Below are positions 32,261 through 43,099 of a stretch of DNA of 64,000 bases, piece after piece. The first letter of the stretch is position 1; each line of letters starts with the position of its first letter. The DNA lies in the NCBI RefSeq assembly GCF_052857255.1, contig NC_135505.1, forward strand, positions 62,723,649-62,787,648, read 5' to 3'. Source of the DNA: Amblyomma americanum. Its lineage: Eukaryota; Arthropoda; Arachnida; Ixodida; Ixodidae. The notes below the pieces were generated by a model, which saw only the letters and a list, made by a program, of their open reading frames with translations, had not been told where the DNA came from and did no database searches. A program made the translations under genes and the position numbers.

Positions 32261-34275
32261 ATCATCATCAACTGACTACACCCACCGCAGGGCAAAGGCC
32301 CCTCCCATCTCTCTCCAATTAACCCAGCCCTTTGACAGCTGCGCCCACCCTATGCCTGCAAACTTCCTAATCTCATCCGTCCACCTAACCTTCTGCCGCC
32401 CCCTGCTACGCTTGCCTTCTCTTGGAATCCATTGTTACCTTTAAGGACCGGCGGTTATCTTGCCTTCTCAGTACAAGCCGTGCCCAAGCCCATTTCTTCC
32501 TCTTTGATGTCGACTAGGATGTCATTAACACGCGTTTGTTCGCTCGCCCACTCTGCGCACTTCCTGTCTCTTAACGTTACACGTAACATTTTCCTTTCCA
32601 TGGCTCGCTGTGTGTTCCTTAACTTAAGCTGAACCCTTTCCGTTAGCCTCCACGTTTCTGCCCCGTAGGTGAATACCGGTAATATAGAGCTGTTGTACAC
32701 TTTTCTCTTGAAGGATATTGGTAACCTGCTATTCATGATCTGAGAAAACATGCTGTATGCGCTCCACGCCATTCTTATCCTTATAACTATTTCCCTCTCA
32801 TGATCCGGATTAGCTATCACTACCTGCCCTAAGAAGACGTATTCCTTTAGCACTTCCAGCACCTCGTTGCCAATTGTGAACTGCTTTTCTCTTCCTGGAC
32901 TGTTGAACATAACTTTGGTTTTCTGCATATTAATTTTTAGACCCACCGTACTGCTCTGTCTGTCCAACTCATTGATCATGATTTGCTGTTCATCTCCTGA
33001 GTGACTCAGCAGGGCAATGCCATCAGCGAATTGAAGATTGTTTAGGTGTTCTTGATTAACTCTTTTCCCCAACTGCTCCCAATTCAGCCCTCGGAATACC
33101 TCCTGTAAACATGCGGCGAATGGCATTGGCGGAATCGTGTCTGCTTGCCTGGCGCCCTTTCTGGTTGTAATTTTATTGCTGGCTTTATTTAGGATTCTGG
33201 TAGCTGTGCAGTTGCTATATATATTTTTCAGTATTTTCATATAAGGCTCTTTTACACCCGGATTACGCAGTGCCTTTGTGACTGCTGAGGATTCCACTGA
33301 GTCGAATCCTTTCTCCAAATCAATGAAGGCTATATATAGAGGTTGGTTATATTCTGCGCATTTGTCTATCATCTGATTGATGGTGTGAATATGATCTATT
33401 TCGGAATATCCTTTACGAAAGCCTGGCTGATCATTTGGTTGATTAAAGTCTAAGGTTGCCCTGACTCTATTAGCGATTACCTTGGTAAATACCTTGTAGG
33501 CAACGGACAGTAAGCTGATCGGTCTGTAATTTTTCAAATCCTTGGCGTCTCATTTCTTATGAATTAAGACTATATTTGCGTTCTTCCAAGCTTCTGGTAC
33601 GGTCGAGGTTATAAGGCCTTGCGTATACAGGGGGGCTAGATTTTCTAGCAGAATGTTCCCTCCGTGTTTCATCATATCTGCTTTTACCTGATCCTCACCA
33701 GCTGCTTTTCTCTTTGCATTGCTCCTAAGACTTTCTTTATTTCCTCTTTCTTTACGGGCGGGATAACGGATTGCTATGTGCTACTGTCTCTATCATTAGC
33801 GTTCTGATTACATTGGCTACTGTATATATGTGTGTAGAACTCTTCGGCTACTATAACTGTCTTATCCATTTGCTAATTACATTGCCCTCCTTGTCTCTTA
33901 ATGCATATATCTGGTTTTTATCTAAGCCTAATTTACTCTTCATCGCTTTTAGCCTACCTCCGTTCTTTATAGCAGGCTCGGTTCTCTCCATATTAAACTT
34001 CCTTATATCGGCTACCTTGCGCTTATTTATTAAATTCGATAGCTCTGCCGGTTCTATTCTGTCTGTAAGGTTAGACGCCCTCATGCTTTGACGTTTCTTA
34101 ATCAGATCTTTCTTCTCCTCAGATAGCTTGCCGGTATCCTGTCGAACTGTCCCACCGCCAACTTCTACTGCGAATTCTGTAATGATAGCTGTCAGATTAT
34201 CGTTCTTTGTGTCAACATTAAGATCGTCTTCCTCAGTTAAAGCTTAATATCTGTTCTGCAGCGATATCCTGATTT
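32261..34275 (-). mobile_element. RTE LINE copy, 5'-truncated
   Basis: The coding strand is minus; the 3' end at 32261 has a GATGATGATGA-type tail and the copy runs back to the endonuclease-RT linker (AEYLFYCS equivalents near 34250). The endonuclease is missing. It is the clearest antisense partner of the 55.7-kb element. Confidence 0.88.
32455..33537 (-). pseudogene. RTE reverse transcriptase, catalytic Asp changed
   Basis: A 360-codon frame reads KNYRPISLLSVAYKVFTKVI, QPGFRKGYSEIDHIHTIN, IAFIDLEKGFDSVESSAV, QFADGIALLSHSGDE, KRKVYNSSILPVFTYGAETW and RKMLRVTLRDRKCAEW. These are RT blocks of the RTE clade. The catalytic F-A-D-D is F-A-D-G here, so the second Asp is lost. A frameshift near 32500 destroys the WAWAGHVMRR C-terminal block. 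Confidence 0.88.
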
Positions 34276-35103
34276 GCTCTTAAATTCCACGGTAAATATT
34301 ATCCTGAATACTTGTCAGTTTCGTTCTCCGGCTACCTCCTGTAAAGACGCGAGGAATATTGAGCAAACGAATGGTTCTTTTGGTATGTTTGGGCGCAAGT
34401 TCATGCAGGCGTCATTTTTTTCGGTCCTTTTGTGTTTACATGCTAACTCTTAGTCTTCAAAGCTAATATAAAAGAGACTTATTAAGGACCTATTCAGTGG
34501 GATGACAAGCCACTTTCTTAAATAGACAGAGTTTGTTCACACAATGCCAATAAAGAACAACGGCACACATAGGCGCAGCTGAAAGAGTTATTTTAACAGA
34601 ACGGTGTATCAGTCATCAATTAGCAACGGTATCTGTTCACTGCTTATGTGCTCTAAGATAAATTTTCAAGATTAAAGAGGCAGTTTACTGACTCCATAGT
34701 TTTCATGACTAAGTTCCAACTGCCATTCAGATAAATTGCGGGTTGAGTTTTGCAGCTGCCATTAAACTGAGAAGGGTCTTCTGCAATTACATGCAATTTC
34801 AAGCGAGTCTCGGTTAAACCTGGGGATCGCATTGGCGCACCTCGAGCAGCCAATTTCTAGATGCAAATATGCTTGACAATGAACATATGCACCCGTTTGG
34901 TGCGTCTTTCAAACACACAAATTTTATATGAATTTCAAAAATCAATTTGTATTTATTTCAATAAAATGAAATTTCTACTCAATTTTTATACTTCGTGCAT
35001 CCCACAGCTGAACAACATGCAATGGTGGTCCAGTAAACAATTTCTAGCTTCATCATTTGGCCGCTGTTTTTGTTTACGCTCTTTAAAACATTTGCGTGAT
35101 TCA
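34276..35103. other. Intergenic sequence, nothing recognised
   Basis: AT-rich; no gene, SINE or repeat boundary was recognised between the RTE copy and the small RTE tail fragment. Confidence 0.35.
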
Positions 35104-35221
35104 TCATAATCATCGTTATCATCTTTACTACGCGTACTTCAGGTCAGACGCCTCTCTCACGTCTCTCTAATTAGCCCTGTCATATGCCAGCTGCGGCCAC
35201 CCTATCCAAAGTTTCCTACTG
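35104..35221 (-). mobile_element. Short RTE 3' tail fragment
   Basis: On plus it reads CATCATAATCATCGTTATCA then GACGCCTCTCTCACGTCTCT and CAGCTGCGGCCACCCTATCC, the same order as the 3' ends at 32261 and 35998. About 118 bp, so strongly 5'-truncated. Confidence 0.7.
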
Positions 35222-35368
35222 CGCCTATCGTGTGAGCGGCGCAGTGGCACCGCCATTAGCAGTGACCAAGTGTCTTCAGTAGGCGCATCGCCACCGCATA
35301 GAGTCTATGAATACCTATGTGTCGTTCAATAAAAGCTCTTTGTTCCGTTGGACGTCAGTCGTCTTACA
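35222..35368 (+). repeat. LTR end of Gypsy D with polyadenylation signal
   Basis: AATAAA at 35328-35333 is followed 31 bp later by the LTR end TCTTACA. GGTGTCAGAAGCG (35370-35382) just beyond is a standard Gypsy primer-binding segment. The start of the LTR was not found. Confidence 0.65.
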
Positions 35369-35369
35369 A

Positions 35370-35382
35370 GGTGTCAGAAGCG
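35370..35382 (+). promoter_or_regulatory. Primer-binding site of Gypsy D
   Basis: GGTGTCAGAAGCG one base past TTACA matches the PBS wording common to arthropod Gypsy elements, and gag follows 175 bp later. Confidence 0.6.
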
Positions 35383-35556
35383 CTCTGAAGCCGGCCAACT
35401 GAAGTGTGTGTGCATAGGTGTCGCAACGCTGTCTTGCTCGAAAGTCGCCATGGCTTGGCACTCCTTCCTTCGACGAATCAATTGGACACCACAGTGGATG
35501 TGCGGCATCACTGACGAGCATAGAAGAGCGACTTTAAACTTTTCGCTACTGCTACC

Positions 35557-35997
35557 ATGCTCACGCATCAGTCGAAAGTGGTGCAAGCTGCCACGTTTCT
35601 GGTGGCGATTCGAGCAGAGGTGCGAAATGCCTATCCCATATTTCACTTCGGTTCCGATGAGAAAGGCAACGACGTTGACCTCCTGATTGAGAAGGCTGAG
35701 AACTTCTACCAGCTTGTGAAATACCTGACATACGACGAATTTTACTTAGACGAAAAAAAGAAGGCGACATTTTCAATAAATGGCTTACCGAGCTGAGACT
35801 GTTGGCAGTTTTTCAATTCGGCACGCTGCAGCATCGTACGCTTCAAATTCGGATCATCTTGAACACGAAAGATAAAACGCTGCAGTAGAAATCGATCTCA
35901 GGTAACCCGTCATACGCGAAAGCCGTTGAGACGTAGCGGGCTTAGGAACAAGGCCAAGTGCAACGTAAACCGTGCAAGGTGGGATGAATTCGTCATC
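35557..35997 (+). pseudogene. Gypsy D gag, capsid part
   Basis: Reads KVVQAATFLVAIRAEVRNAY, then DLLIEKAENFYQLVKYLTYD and, after a frameshift, FNKWLTELRLLAVFQFGTL followed by LQIRIILNTKDKTLQ. This is the capsid of Mag-like Gypsy gag (A-A-T-F-L...G..A...F...L.Y, F..W-L-T-E-L-R-L-L-A...F-G-T-L, D..L). It ends where the antisense RTE copy begins at about 35998; the zinc-knuckle part reappears at 37592 beyond that RTE. Confidence 0.75.
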
Positions 35998-37576
35998 TAT
36001 AATTATCATCATCAGCCTGACTACGTCCACTGCAGAGCAGAGCCCTTTCTCATGTCTCCCCCAATTAACCCTCTCTTTTGCCAGCTCCGGCTCACGTATC
36101 CCCTCAAAGTTCTTAATCTCATACGCCCAACTAAACTTATGCCGCTCCTTTCTACGCTTTCCTTCTTTTGGAATTTACTCCGTTAACCTTATAGCAGCAG
36201 GGGTTATCTTGCCTTCGCGTTACATGCCTTGCCCAAGCCCAGTTCTTCCTCTCGGTTTTGACTAGGGTGTAATTAACCCGCGTTTGTTCTCTCATTCACT
36301 GTGACCGATTCTGGTCTCTTAACGTTACACCTAACATTTTTCATTCGATAACTCGCTGCGTTGTCCTGAGCTGAACATTTTTCGTTAGTCTCCATGATTC
36401 TTCCCCATACGTGAGCACAGGTCAGATATAGCTGTTCTATAATTTTCTCTTGAGCAATATTGGTAGACTGCCATTCATGATCTGAGAGAACCTACCATAT
36501 GCGCTCAGCCCCATTCTTATCCTTCTAGTTATTTCCCTCTCATGATCCGGATCAGCGGCCACTGTCTGCTCTAAGTAGTCGTGTTACCTTAGCGCTTTCA
36601 GCACCTCACTACTAATTCTGAACTGCTGTTCTCTTGTAAAACTTGAACACTAATTTCATTTATGTAACATTATTTTTAGACCTTCCGTTCTGCTCTGCCT
36701 GTCTAACTCATTGATCACGCTTTGCATTTATTCTCCTGCGTGACTTAGCAAGTTAACTTAATAAGGGAATTGCAAATTTTTTACGTATTCTTAATTAATT
36801 CTTATCCCCAAATCTTCCTAATCCAGGTGTCTGAACACCTCCTCTAAACAGGCGGTGAATAGAATTGGTGAGGCTGTGTCTCCCTGCCTGACATTCGTCC
36901 ATATTGGAATTTTAATACTGGTTTATGAAGGACTAAAGCAGCTGTGCAGTCGTTGTAGATATCTTCCAGTATATACACATAGGGATCTTCTACACCCTCT
37001 TTTAGGAATGCCTGCATGACTGCGGAGGTTTTCACTGAGTCAAAAACTTTCTTACAATCATTGATGGCTAGAAATAGAGGTATTTTTTACATTCCGCGCA
37101 TTTCTCTATCACTTGATTGATAGTGTGAATATGGTCTATTGTCGAGTATCCTTCACGAACGCCTTTTTGATCGTTTGATTGAAGTTTAAGGTTGTCCTGA
37201 TGCTATTAGCACTTACCTTTGTGAGAAGCTTCTAGGCAAAGGACAGTAAGCTGATCGGTCTGTGATTTTTCAAGTCCTTGACGTCTCCTTTTTTATGAAG
37301 TAAGATGATGGCGTTCTTCCAAGCTTCTGGTACGCTCGAGGTAATAAGACGTAGCATATATAGGGCGGGCAGATATTCTAGCACAATCTGCGCTCCGTCC
37401 ATCAACAAATCTGCTATTGGCTTGTCCTCAGCATCTGCTTTCCTCTTTTGCATTGCTCGTAGCGTTTGTTTATTTCCAGTTTCGTGACTTGAGGATTGTC
37501 CCATTGCTGTACTCTACTGCCTCTCTCATTAACGTTCTGATTGCATTGGCTACTGTATAGATTTCTCCACCGGTCG
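35998..37576 (-). mobile_element. RTE LINE copy inserted in Gypsy D gag
   Basis: The minus-strand 3' end near 36000 (tail ATCATCATC) runs back to the linker near 37576 (NLYSSQCNQNVNERGS). Readable RT parts include KNHRPISLLSFA, EDPYVYILEDIYNDCTA and AWKNAIILLHKKGDVKD. Stops and shifts are frequent. It is 5'-truncated at the same general region as the copy at 32.3-34.3 kb. On both sides lies plus-strand Gypsy gag. Confidence 0.85.
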
Positions 37577-37591
37577 TTGACGGTGTCGGCA

Positions 37592-37760
37592 TGACTACTG
37601 TTTGCGCCAAGTGTACATTTGCTGTAAACAATAATCAGGCATGCCCTGCGGTAGGCAGACATAGTAAGAATTGCAGCTATTACGAGCACTTCGCCAAAGC
37701 AATGAAAGGCTTTGCTACGAAAGCAACGACTAGAACAGAAACGCTTAAGGAAAACTCACG
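37592..37760 (+). pseudogene. Gypsy D gag, zinc-knuckle part
   Basis: Reads CAKCTFAVNNNQACPAVG, RHSKNCSYYEHFAKAM. The pattern C-x2-C...C-P-A-x-G...C...H-F-A is the double zinc knuckle at the end of Mag-like Gypsy gag; one Cys of the second knuckle is replaced. It is the natural continuation of the capsid at 35557-35997. Confidence 0.6.
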
Positions 37761-37819
37761 CCAAGAGTGATGACGAATGCTCTCTACAAACAGCTTAAGT
37801 TTCGTCGGTTGCGAGCAGA

Positions 37820-38165
37820 TGTGTATGGTCCGTGCAAGTTCATATTGAAGGAAAACCTTCAACTTTCAACGAAGATTTACAGGCAAGCATGATGCTTGTT
37901 ATGCATAGGAGACAGGAAGTAAGAGAAATCATTGAAGCAGATTTGATTAGAAAAGGTAGTGCATCACTTGTCCGCGCACCATGCGTTTTATTTAATATCA
38001 AAGGGTCATTATTTCTGAGTTGGGCCACCTGATGGTGGCATATAAGTTCGATGACGTAATGAAGTGAGGCGTGTATTATGCATTTGTGTCAATAAACCAT
38101 CAAGTGGCAGTGAGCGCGTGCGTTGTCTGCGTGTCTTCTTCGTCTGTTTTTGCGTGCTCGTACGT
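37820..38165 (+). mobile_element. Penelope-like element 3' fragment
   Basis: The frame reads MHRRQEVREIIEADLIRKGS and LVRAPCVLFNIKGSLFL, resembling the C-terminal end of the GIY-YIG domain of Penelope-like polyproteins (R-E-I-I-E-A...C-V-S-x-P-S...L). A CAATAAACC signal near 38089 and a TCTTCTTCGTCTGTTTTTGC end similar in wording to 49880-49955 follow. Confidence 0.45.
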
Positions 38166-38180
38166 TGTCTGCAATGCAAC

Positions 38181-38446
38181 ACCAACTGGCCCATTAGGCC
38201 GCCGCGGTGGCTGAGTGGTTATGGTGCTCGGCTGCCATCCCGAGAGATGCGGGTTCGATCCCGGCCACGGCGGTCGAATTGCGATGGAGGCGAAATTCTA
38301 GAGGCCCGTGTGCTGTGCGATGTCACTGCACGTAAAAGAACCCCATGTGGCCGAAATTTCCGGAGCCCTTCACTACAGCGTCGATCATAGCCTGAGTCGG
38401 TTTGGGAAGTTAAACCCCCATAAACCAAAACCAACTGGCACATTAG
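38181..38446 (+). repeat. Full-length Ruka-type SINE with 17-bp target duplication
   Basis: Body 38198-38429. Box A TGGCTGAGTGG (38208-38218) and box B GGTTCGATCCC (38252-38262) fit RNA polymerase III promoter consensus. The body contains GATGGAGGCGAAATTCTAGA and TTTCCGGAGCCCTTCACTAC and ends AACCCCCATAAACCAAA. It is flanked by ACCAACTGGC[C/A]CATTAG at 38181-38197 and 38430-38446 (one mismatch), showing LINE-mediated insertion and recent age. Confidence 0.95.
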
Positions 38447-39640
38447 TCTCTGCCTTGGAGATGCTAAGTATTAGCACCTGCATGAAGAGGAACACTGAAA
38501 TAGGTGCATTTTTTGTGGTGTCTTGTCGCCCGAAACAAAACCAAAGATTTTTTGTACGGCGATTCATTAGTTGAAACTTGTATCATAATGCTTCATGCGC
38601 TGAGAAATGTCTGGTACTCAAGCGGCAGCATCAGCACACCAGAGGCAATATGCAGCCTCAGTCGAAGAATCAAGCTCAAGCCAACGAGTTTAGCACACGT
38701 TAGTACAGCTGCTCCTTAGTAAGTGAGCTCGGTCTCATGTTTACGTTGCGATACGTACGCGTTCTCGGCTTTACGAACGCAGCACTCGTCTACTCGGAGT
38801 GCTTATTTGATGATCGAGTCGTTCTCTGAAGGTTAAATAGCACACTACCGAGTAATGGGCCTGAGATGGCGGGCAATGTTCGTTCAGAAACATGTGCGTT
38901 TATTAAGGATACTGCAGTTTTTCGTTGCATTGTGGAGTTTTTGACTACAATTTCCTGGTGAAACAGAGCAAGAGGCCGCATATTTATTTCAGTTCACATA
39001 ACGATGTGTGATACCAAGGCCGTTTAGCAATTCAGGAGTTTGTGTACTGCGCTCTGTGTTTCACATTCATTCTTATTCTTTTTCGCTTCCCGGTAACCTA
39101 GAGCGCGGCTAGAAAATAACATGAGCCTGATATCTAGCCAACGCCCGTAATACTACTCACCGGCACTGCGGGGGATGGGAGTATTTCTTTGGCCCCCGGC
39201 GTCACAGCGGGGCTCTGAACACGCCATATGTGCACCTGGAGAAATTAGCCATCCTATGTTGCAATAGCATGAAAATCTATATAACCATGCGAGCTGCAAT
39301 GCACGTTGTGAAAAGCGTAACGTGTAACCACAACGTAACCACAACGTAAAAGCGTAACCACAACGTATATGTGGCTACCGCGCCGGCGGCTCCCACAAAC
39401 GGCGCAACGTCATTTTGTGACCGGTTTATCTAATGGTCGTAAGGTGTGTTTCCCTAATGGAGATATCGCGCTTGACCGTTACAGACGCCATGTAACCTGC
39501 GCAGAACGGCAGATGAACGAAAACGAGGCGCATACTTTCTACTGATACTATGGCATAGAATTTGGCGCTTTTAAAAAAGACCAAAATGACACAAAACTCA
39601 AACATTACAAAACGAAATAGCTCGGCCCTCCAAAGAAATA
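38447..39640. other. Intergenic sequence, nothing recognised
   Basis: No coding or repeat signal was recognised apart from a short local repeat AACGTAACCACAACGTAA near 39335. LINE A begins somewhere between about 39640 and 39735. Confidence 0.35.
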
Positions 39641-39734
39641 ACTTCAGCCTTATATCTACTATATTCTATCATATCTATAATGTCTGGCATATCTTATCGT
39701 CCCATCTTCTTTCTAGCCTTTTCTGTAGTGAGCA

Positions 39735-40705
39735 ATGACTACTCAGCAGTGTTTTTCTTGTTCGAAGGGTTCTGAAAAAAAAACTACGTTTTTAACATGC
39801 AGTAACTATGAAAAGTCTTTCCACATTTAATGCTCAGATATAGCTAAATGAGCTCTTAAGCACATATGTTAAAGCGAATTATTGGTCTGGAAGTGTTCTG
39901 ACTGCAGGGAATCAGAAAGTACTGACGATGATATATCAAGTAGCGAAAATGATGAGACAAAGGAAAGTAGTAGGCACACTTCTGCCAAGACAACCGCTAC
40001 GAACCCTCTGATTGAAGGTTTCAGCCAGAAGCTTACCAAAATTTTTAGCCGTCTGGAAACGCTTGTAAAGAAGGTTGACAAACAGAGCGCTTCCACACAG
40101 GCAGTAGAAAAAGCAATGGGAATGCTTGCTTCCAAGTACGACGAACTCTTGTCAAAGATTACCAGTCATGAAAACCAGATTGCTAAACTAAAAAAACAAC
40201 TGATGAACTGACTGAAAAATTGGCTGTGCAAGACGCTGAGCTTGCCAAGCTGAAAGATTGCTTTGAAAGCGTTGATCAATACACAAGGCGCAGAAACGTA
40301 GAAACACACGGGATATATGAAGCCCTTAATCAGGAGCTTTACCAAGTTTTGACTGACCTCAGTTCAAAATTGAAGATACAGAGACCGGAGTGACAGAGCA
40401 TAGAAGGGCTGCACCGACTCGAGGCACAAAAAGATAAGATTCCGCTAATTGTTGTTCGCTTTGTGGCCCAAGCCACGCGGGACGTGTGGCTGGTGAAAAA
40501 GCGCGCGCTGCAAAGAGAAAAAGTCTGCAGAAATCAGAACCTGACAAGAGCTAAAAAAAATGCCGCTTTCGGATTGCAAAAAGCTTGCGAAAGATCGAGG
40601 GTTAAAATTTGTCTGGGTGAGCAACGGAGAAATTTTTGTACGAAAAAGTAAAGGTGCATCAATAATTAGTATCAACTCTGATAGAGATCTCGAGAAACTG
40701 ACGTA
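39735..40705 (+). pseudogene. LINE A ORF1 with PHD-type zinc finger
   Basis: Translation from the ATG at 39735 gives QQCFSCSKGSEKK, LTCSNYEKSFH, stop, CSDIAK, then VWKCSDCRESE. C-x2-C, C-x2-[C to Y], H-x2-C, C-x2-C is the spacing of a PHD finger, a domain known in ORF1 of some CR1-type LINEs. Coiled coil follows (SQKLTKIFSRLETLVKKV, YDELLSKITSHENQ), then an RNA-binding-like block: DQYTRRRNVETHGIYEA, LHRLEAQKDKIPLIVVRFVA. At least three in-frame stops and one frameshift occur. Confidence 0.7.
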
Positions 40706-40789
40706 ATGGCTTCCTTTGACTCATTTTCTGAGTTTAACGTTAATGTTTAAACTACAAAAAGCAATGCAGATTCGAACCATCAACTCGGT

Positions 40790-41405
40790 TTGCTGCATGT
40801 CAACATGATAAGTTTGAGTAAATACTGGGATGAATTAGGATTGATTTTAAAGACTGTTGCGGTTTCATATGATGTTATTATTCTCACTGAGGTTAATATA
40901 GATGTTTCGAGAAAATGTGCATTCGTATTTTCTGGGCACACTCAGTAAACATTGTGCGGTGTGAACCGTAAAGGAGGTGGTGTTATGCTGTTCATTTAAA
41001 ATGAGTGGATGACGAATAGAATTGACGTTAGCTTTATGCACGCAGAGCCGGTCCCTCTCTCTGTTTCCAAAGGAAATACACATTACAGTTTATGTGAAAT
41101 ATACAGGCCACCAAGTCTCAATGCCAGGGCATGTCTAGGTGAGCTGTACACTTTTTTTTCATAAATGCATGAATGAGAAGCACTTCATCATTGCTGGGGA
41201 TCTAAACATAGGCATTATGATAGAGAAAAAAGGTACCACATCAGATTACTTCACTTTGGGGGCAGAATTTCTACTTGTGAGCGTAATTAATAGATGTACA
41301 AGAGAGGAATACTTTGATGCTAAAATTACCAGGTCATGCATTGACCATATAATTATCGTTTGCGAACCAGCAATATGTTTCGAGAGTTTTAAAAGAAAAA
41401 ACTAG
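40790..41405 (+). pseudogene. LINE A endonuclease remnant
   Basis: Reads LLHVNMISLSKYWDEL, YDVIILTEVNIDVS, KGGGVMLFI, YSLCEIYRPPSLNARA, FIIAGDLNIGIM and TREEYFDAKITRSCIDHI. These are APE-type endonuclease blocks (N, E of LTEVN, GGGV, YRPP, GDLN, S-C-I-D-H-I). Frames change several times. Confidence 0.75.
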
Positions 41406-41882
41406 GTTTGTAATTACTTTGTAACGGTTGCAATTATGTCTGATGATCACACAAGTGATGGAGGTATTAGTACAGGCTGTGTTGTAAAAACAGAAAAGTG
41501 TACCAAATGATTCGTAATATTAACTGGAGTTCCATTTTAGATTTAGGTCACATCAGCTTCTATAGCAAAACAAACTAAATATTTCGCAACGTCTATTAAC
41601 AGTCAGCTAAATCTGTTAACATCAAAATAAGGAGATCAGATAAGAAGTGGATAACTCATGAGATAGCAGAGCTGTGCTGCGCGAAAGATAGAGTGACAAA
41701 AATGTAGGAAGCAATTTGAAGATAAAGCTCTAAGAGATGAAAACTACGCATTGCGGAATCAGGTAACAACGAAAATGCTACTGACGAAAGATCCTTTCAC
41801 GTGAGATAGTTTTCACTGGGCGAACATGACCGAAAAAAAGCGTGGCAAATTTCCAATGAACTGATCGGTGGACAGAAAGAGA

Positions 41883-42222
41883 GGGCATGGCAGCGCTCAT
41901 CAAAGCAACGTGTTTAACCATCTCTAGATCGCTGTGCAAGTCCTTTTCCTCGTGCTGCCGTCGTCATGCTTATGCCGACCTGATCCGCCGGGTCTGCCTA
42001 GGCATGCGCTTTGGATTCCTGGATCTTCAGACACATCGGAACAACTGGCTTGGTCACAGGATACCGCTCATGCTATCACAGAAAATCGAACGTCGCATTG
42101 GCTTCACGGCTGTGTGACGTCGAAGGAAAAGACTACAAATGGCCCCGATTCTTCGCATCACCTAAGAGGGCACGGCAGCGCTCAACAAAGCAACATGTTT
42201 CACTATGTCTGGATCACTGTGC
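41883..42222 (+). repeat. Tandem 5' UTR monomers of LINE B
   Basis: GGGCATGGCAGCGCTCATCA at 41883 and GGGCACGGCAGCGCTCAACA at 42168 start two repeats of period 285 bp, matching for at least 55 bp (CAAAGCAAC.TGTTT, GATC.CTGTGCA). One full unit plus the beginning of the second are present. Such promoter monomers are known from L1 and other LINEs. Confidence 0.75.
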
Positions 42223-42794
42223 AGGTTAGTTTTCACAACCTTTTTTCTACAATCCGTACGAATTTCCGTACTGTCGTTCTGCTGCAGCGCCCTCGGAGGT
42301 GTTTTCAGATTGCTAATGACTGCTGGTGTGTTCTCCTACTCGTGCTTTGTGGTGATGTTGAATGCAACCCTGGCCCTTGCCCTACCGTTCCAGAGAGACT
42401 AAATGATATTGTAGCTGAACTCAAGAGATTAAAAAATGCCGGAAACACACGCGATGCCACTCTTTCAGAAATGAGTCATAAGCTCACTAAATTAGACGAG
42501 GTTTTGGAGTTAACCAAAGTCAACGAACTGAAAATACAAAAGCTAGAAGAACCGGTGCAACATCAGAAAGAAACATTATTGGCTCAAAGCAAACGGCCGG
42601 TAGACTTTGAAGACCGAGCTCGTAGATATAATCTTTTCGTTTTCGATGCTAAGGAAAACCGCGGCGAAAATAAACAGCATCTTGAAAATAAAGTAGTTCA
42701 CCATATCTTCGAAGAAAAATTCGCCGTTAATGCCAGTTCAGTGGAACGTATTCATTGGATCGGTAGGCCAGGAAAGAAAAAGCTAAGATCGTGA
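42195..42794 (+). pseudogene. LINE B ORF1 with 2A-like motif
   Basis: From the ATG at 42195 the frame passes a Leu/Val-rich stretch CWCVLLLVLC into GDVECNPGPCP; D-V-E-x-N-P-G-P (42354-42377) is the exact consensus of 2A-type ribosome-skipping sequences, previously reported at the N-terminus of some non-LTR retrotransposon proteins. Then comes coiled coil (LNDIVAELKRLKNA, KLTKLDEVLELTKV) and an RNA-binding-like block RRYNLFVFDAKENRGENKQH, SVERIHWIGRPGKKK. A frameshift at 42790 separates the tail, where VIVRLYNHTEMISLFKNC and LVNGNLVLNDDVYVWDNA-like sequence continues to about 43065. Confidence 0.75.
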
Positions 42795-43099
42795 TCGTAC
42801 GCCTGTACAATCACACTGAAATGATCTCTCTCTTTAAGAACTGTTCCAACCTCAAGGGTACCGACATATCAATTTCCAATGACTATTAAGAAGGAACTGC
42901 ACAGATAAGACAGAAACTGTGGCAGTCCGGACTAGCTGACAGCAGTCCAAATGAAAAAAATGAAACTAGTTAATGGAAACTTGGTTCTGAACGACGATGT
43001 CTATGTGTGGGACAATGCCGAGAACTGCAAAGTCTTAGTTCGTACGAAGAACACAACCGATAAATGACGCTCCTGCACTAAACAAAAGCGTGCGCAGAA

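Larger units (their letters stand above)
39735..41885 (+). mobile_element. LINE A, 5' half (ORF1 and endonuclease)
   Basis: CR1/L2-like LINE. ORF1 is at 39735-40705, endonuclease at about 40790-41405 and the endonuclease-RT linker to 41885. The remaining half of ORF2 is found at 47245-49185, so LINE B inserted at 41885/41886. The linker reads across the junction as GGQKE then KTTSVDEAV. All frames are broken. Confidence 0.82.

Noticed and set aside
38198..38270. Possible tRNA gene
   Set aside because: Promoter boxes fit, but no cloverleaf with matching acceptor arm, and the body continues as a SINE with target duplication.
41934..42194. Upstream extension of the LINE B ORF1 frame
   Set aside because: It reads through the tandem 5' UTR monomer and has no domain, so I start ORF1 at 42195.
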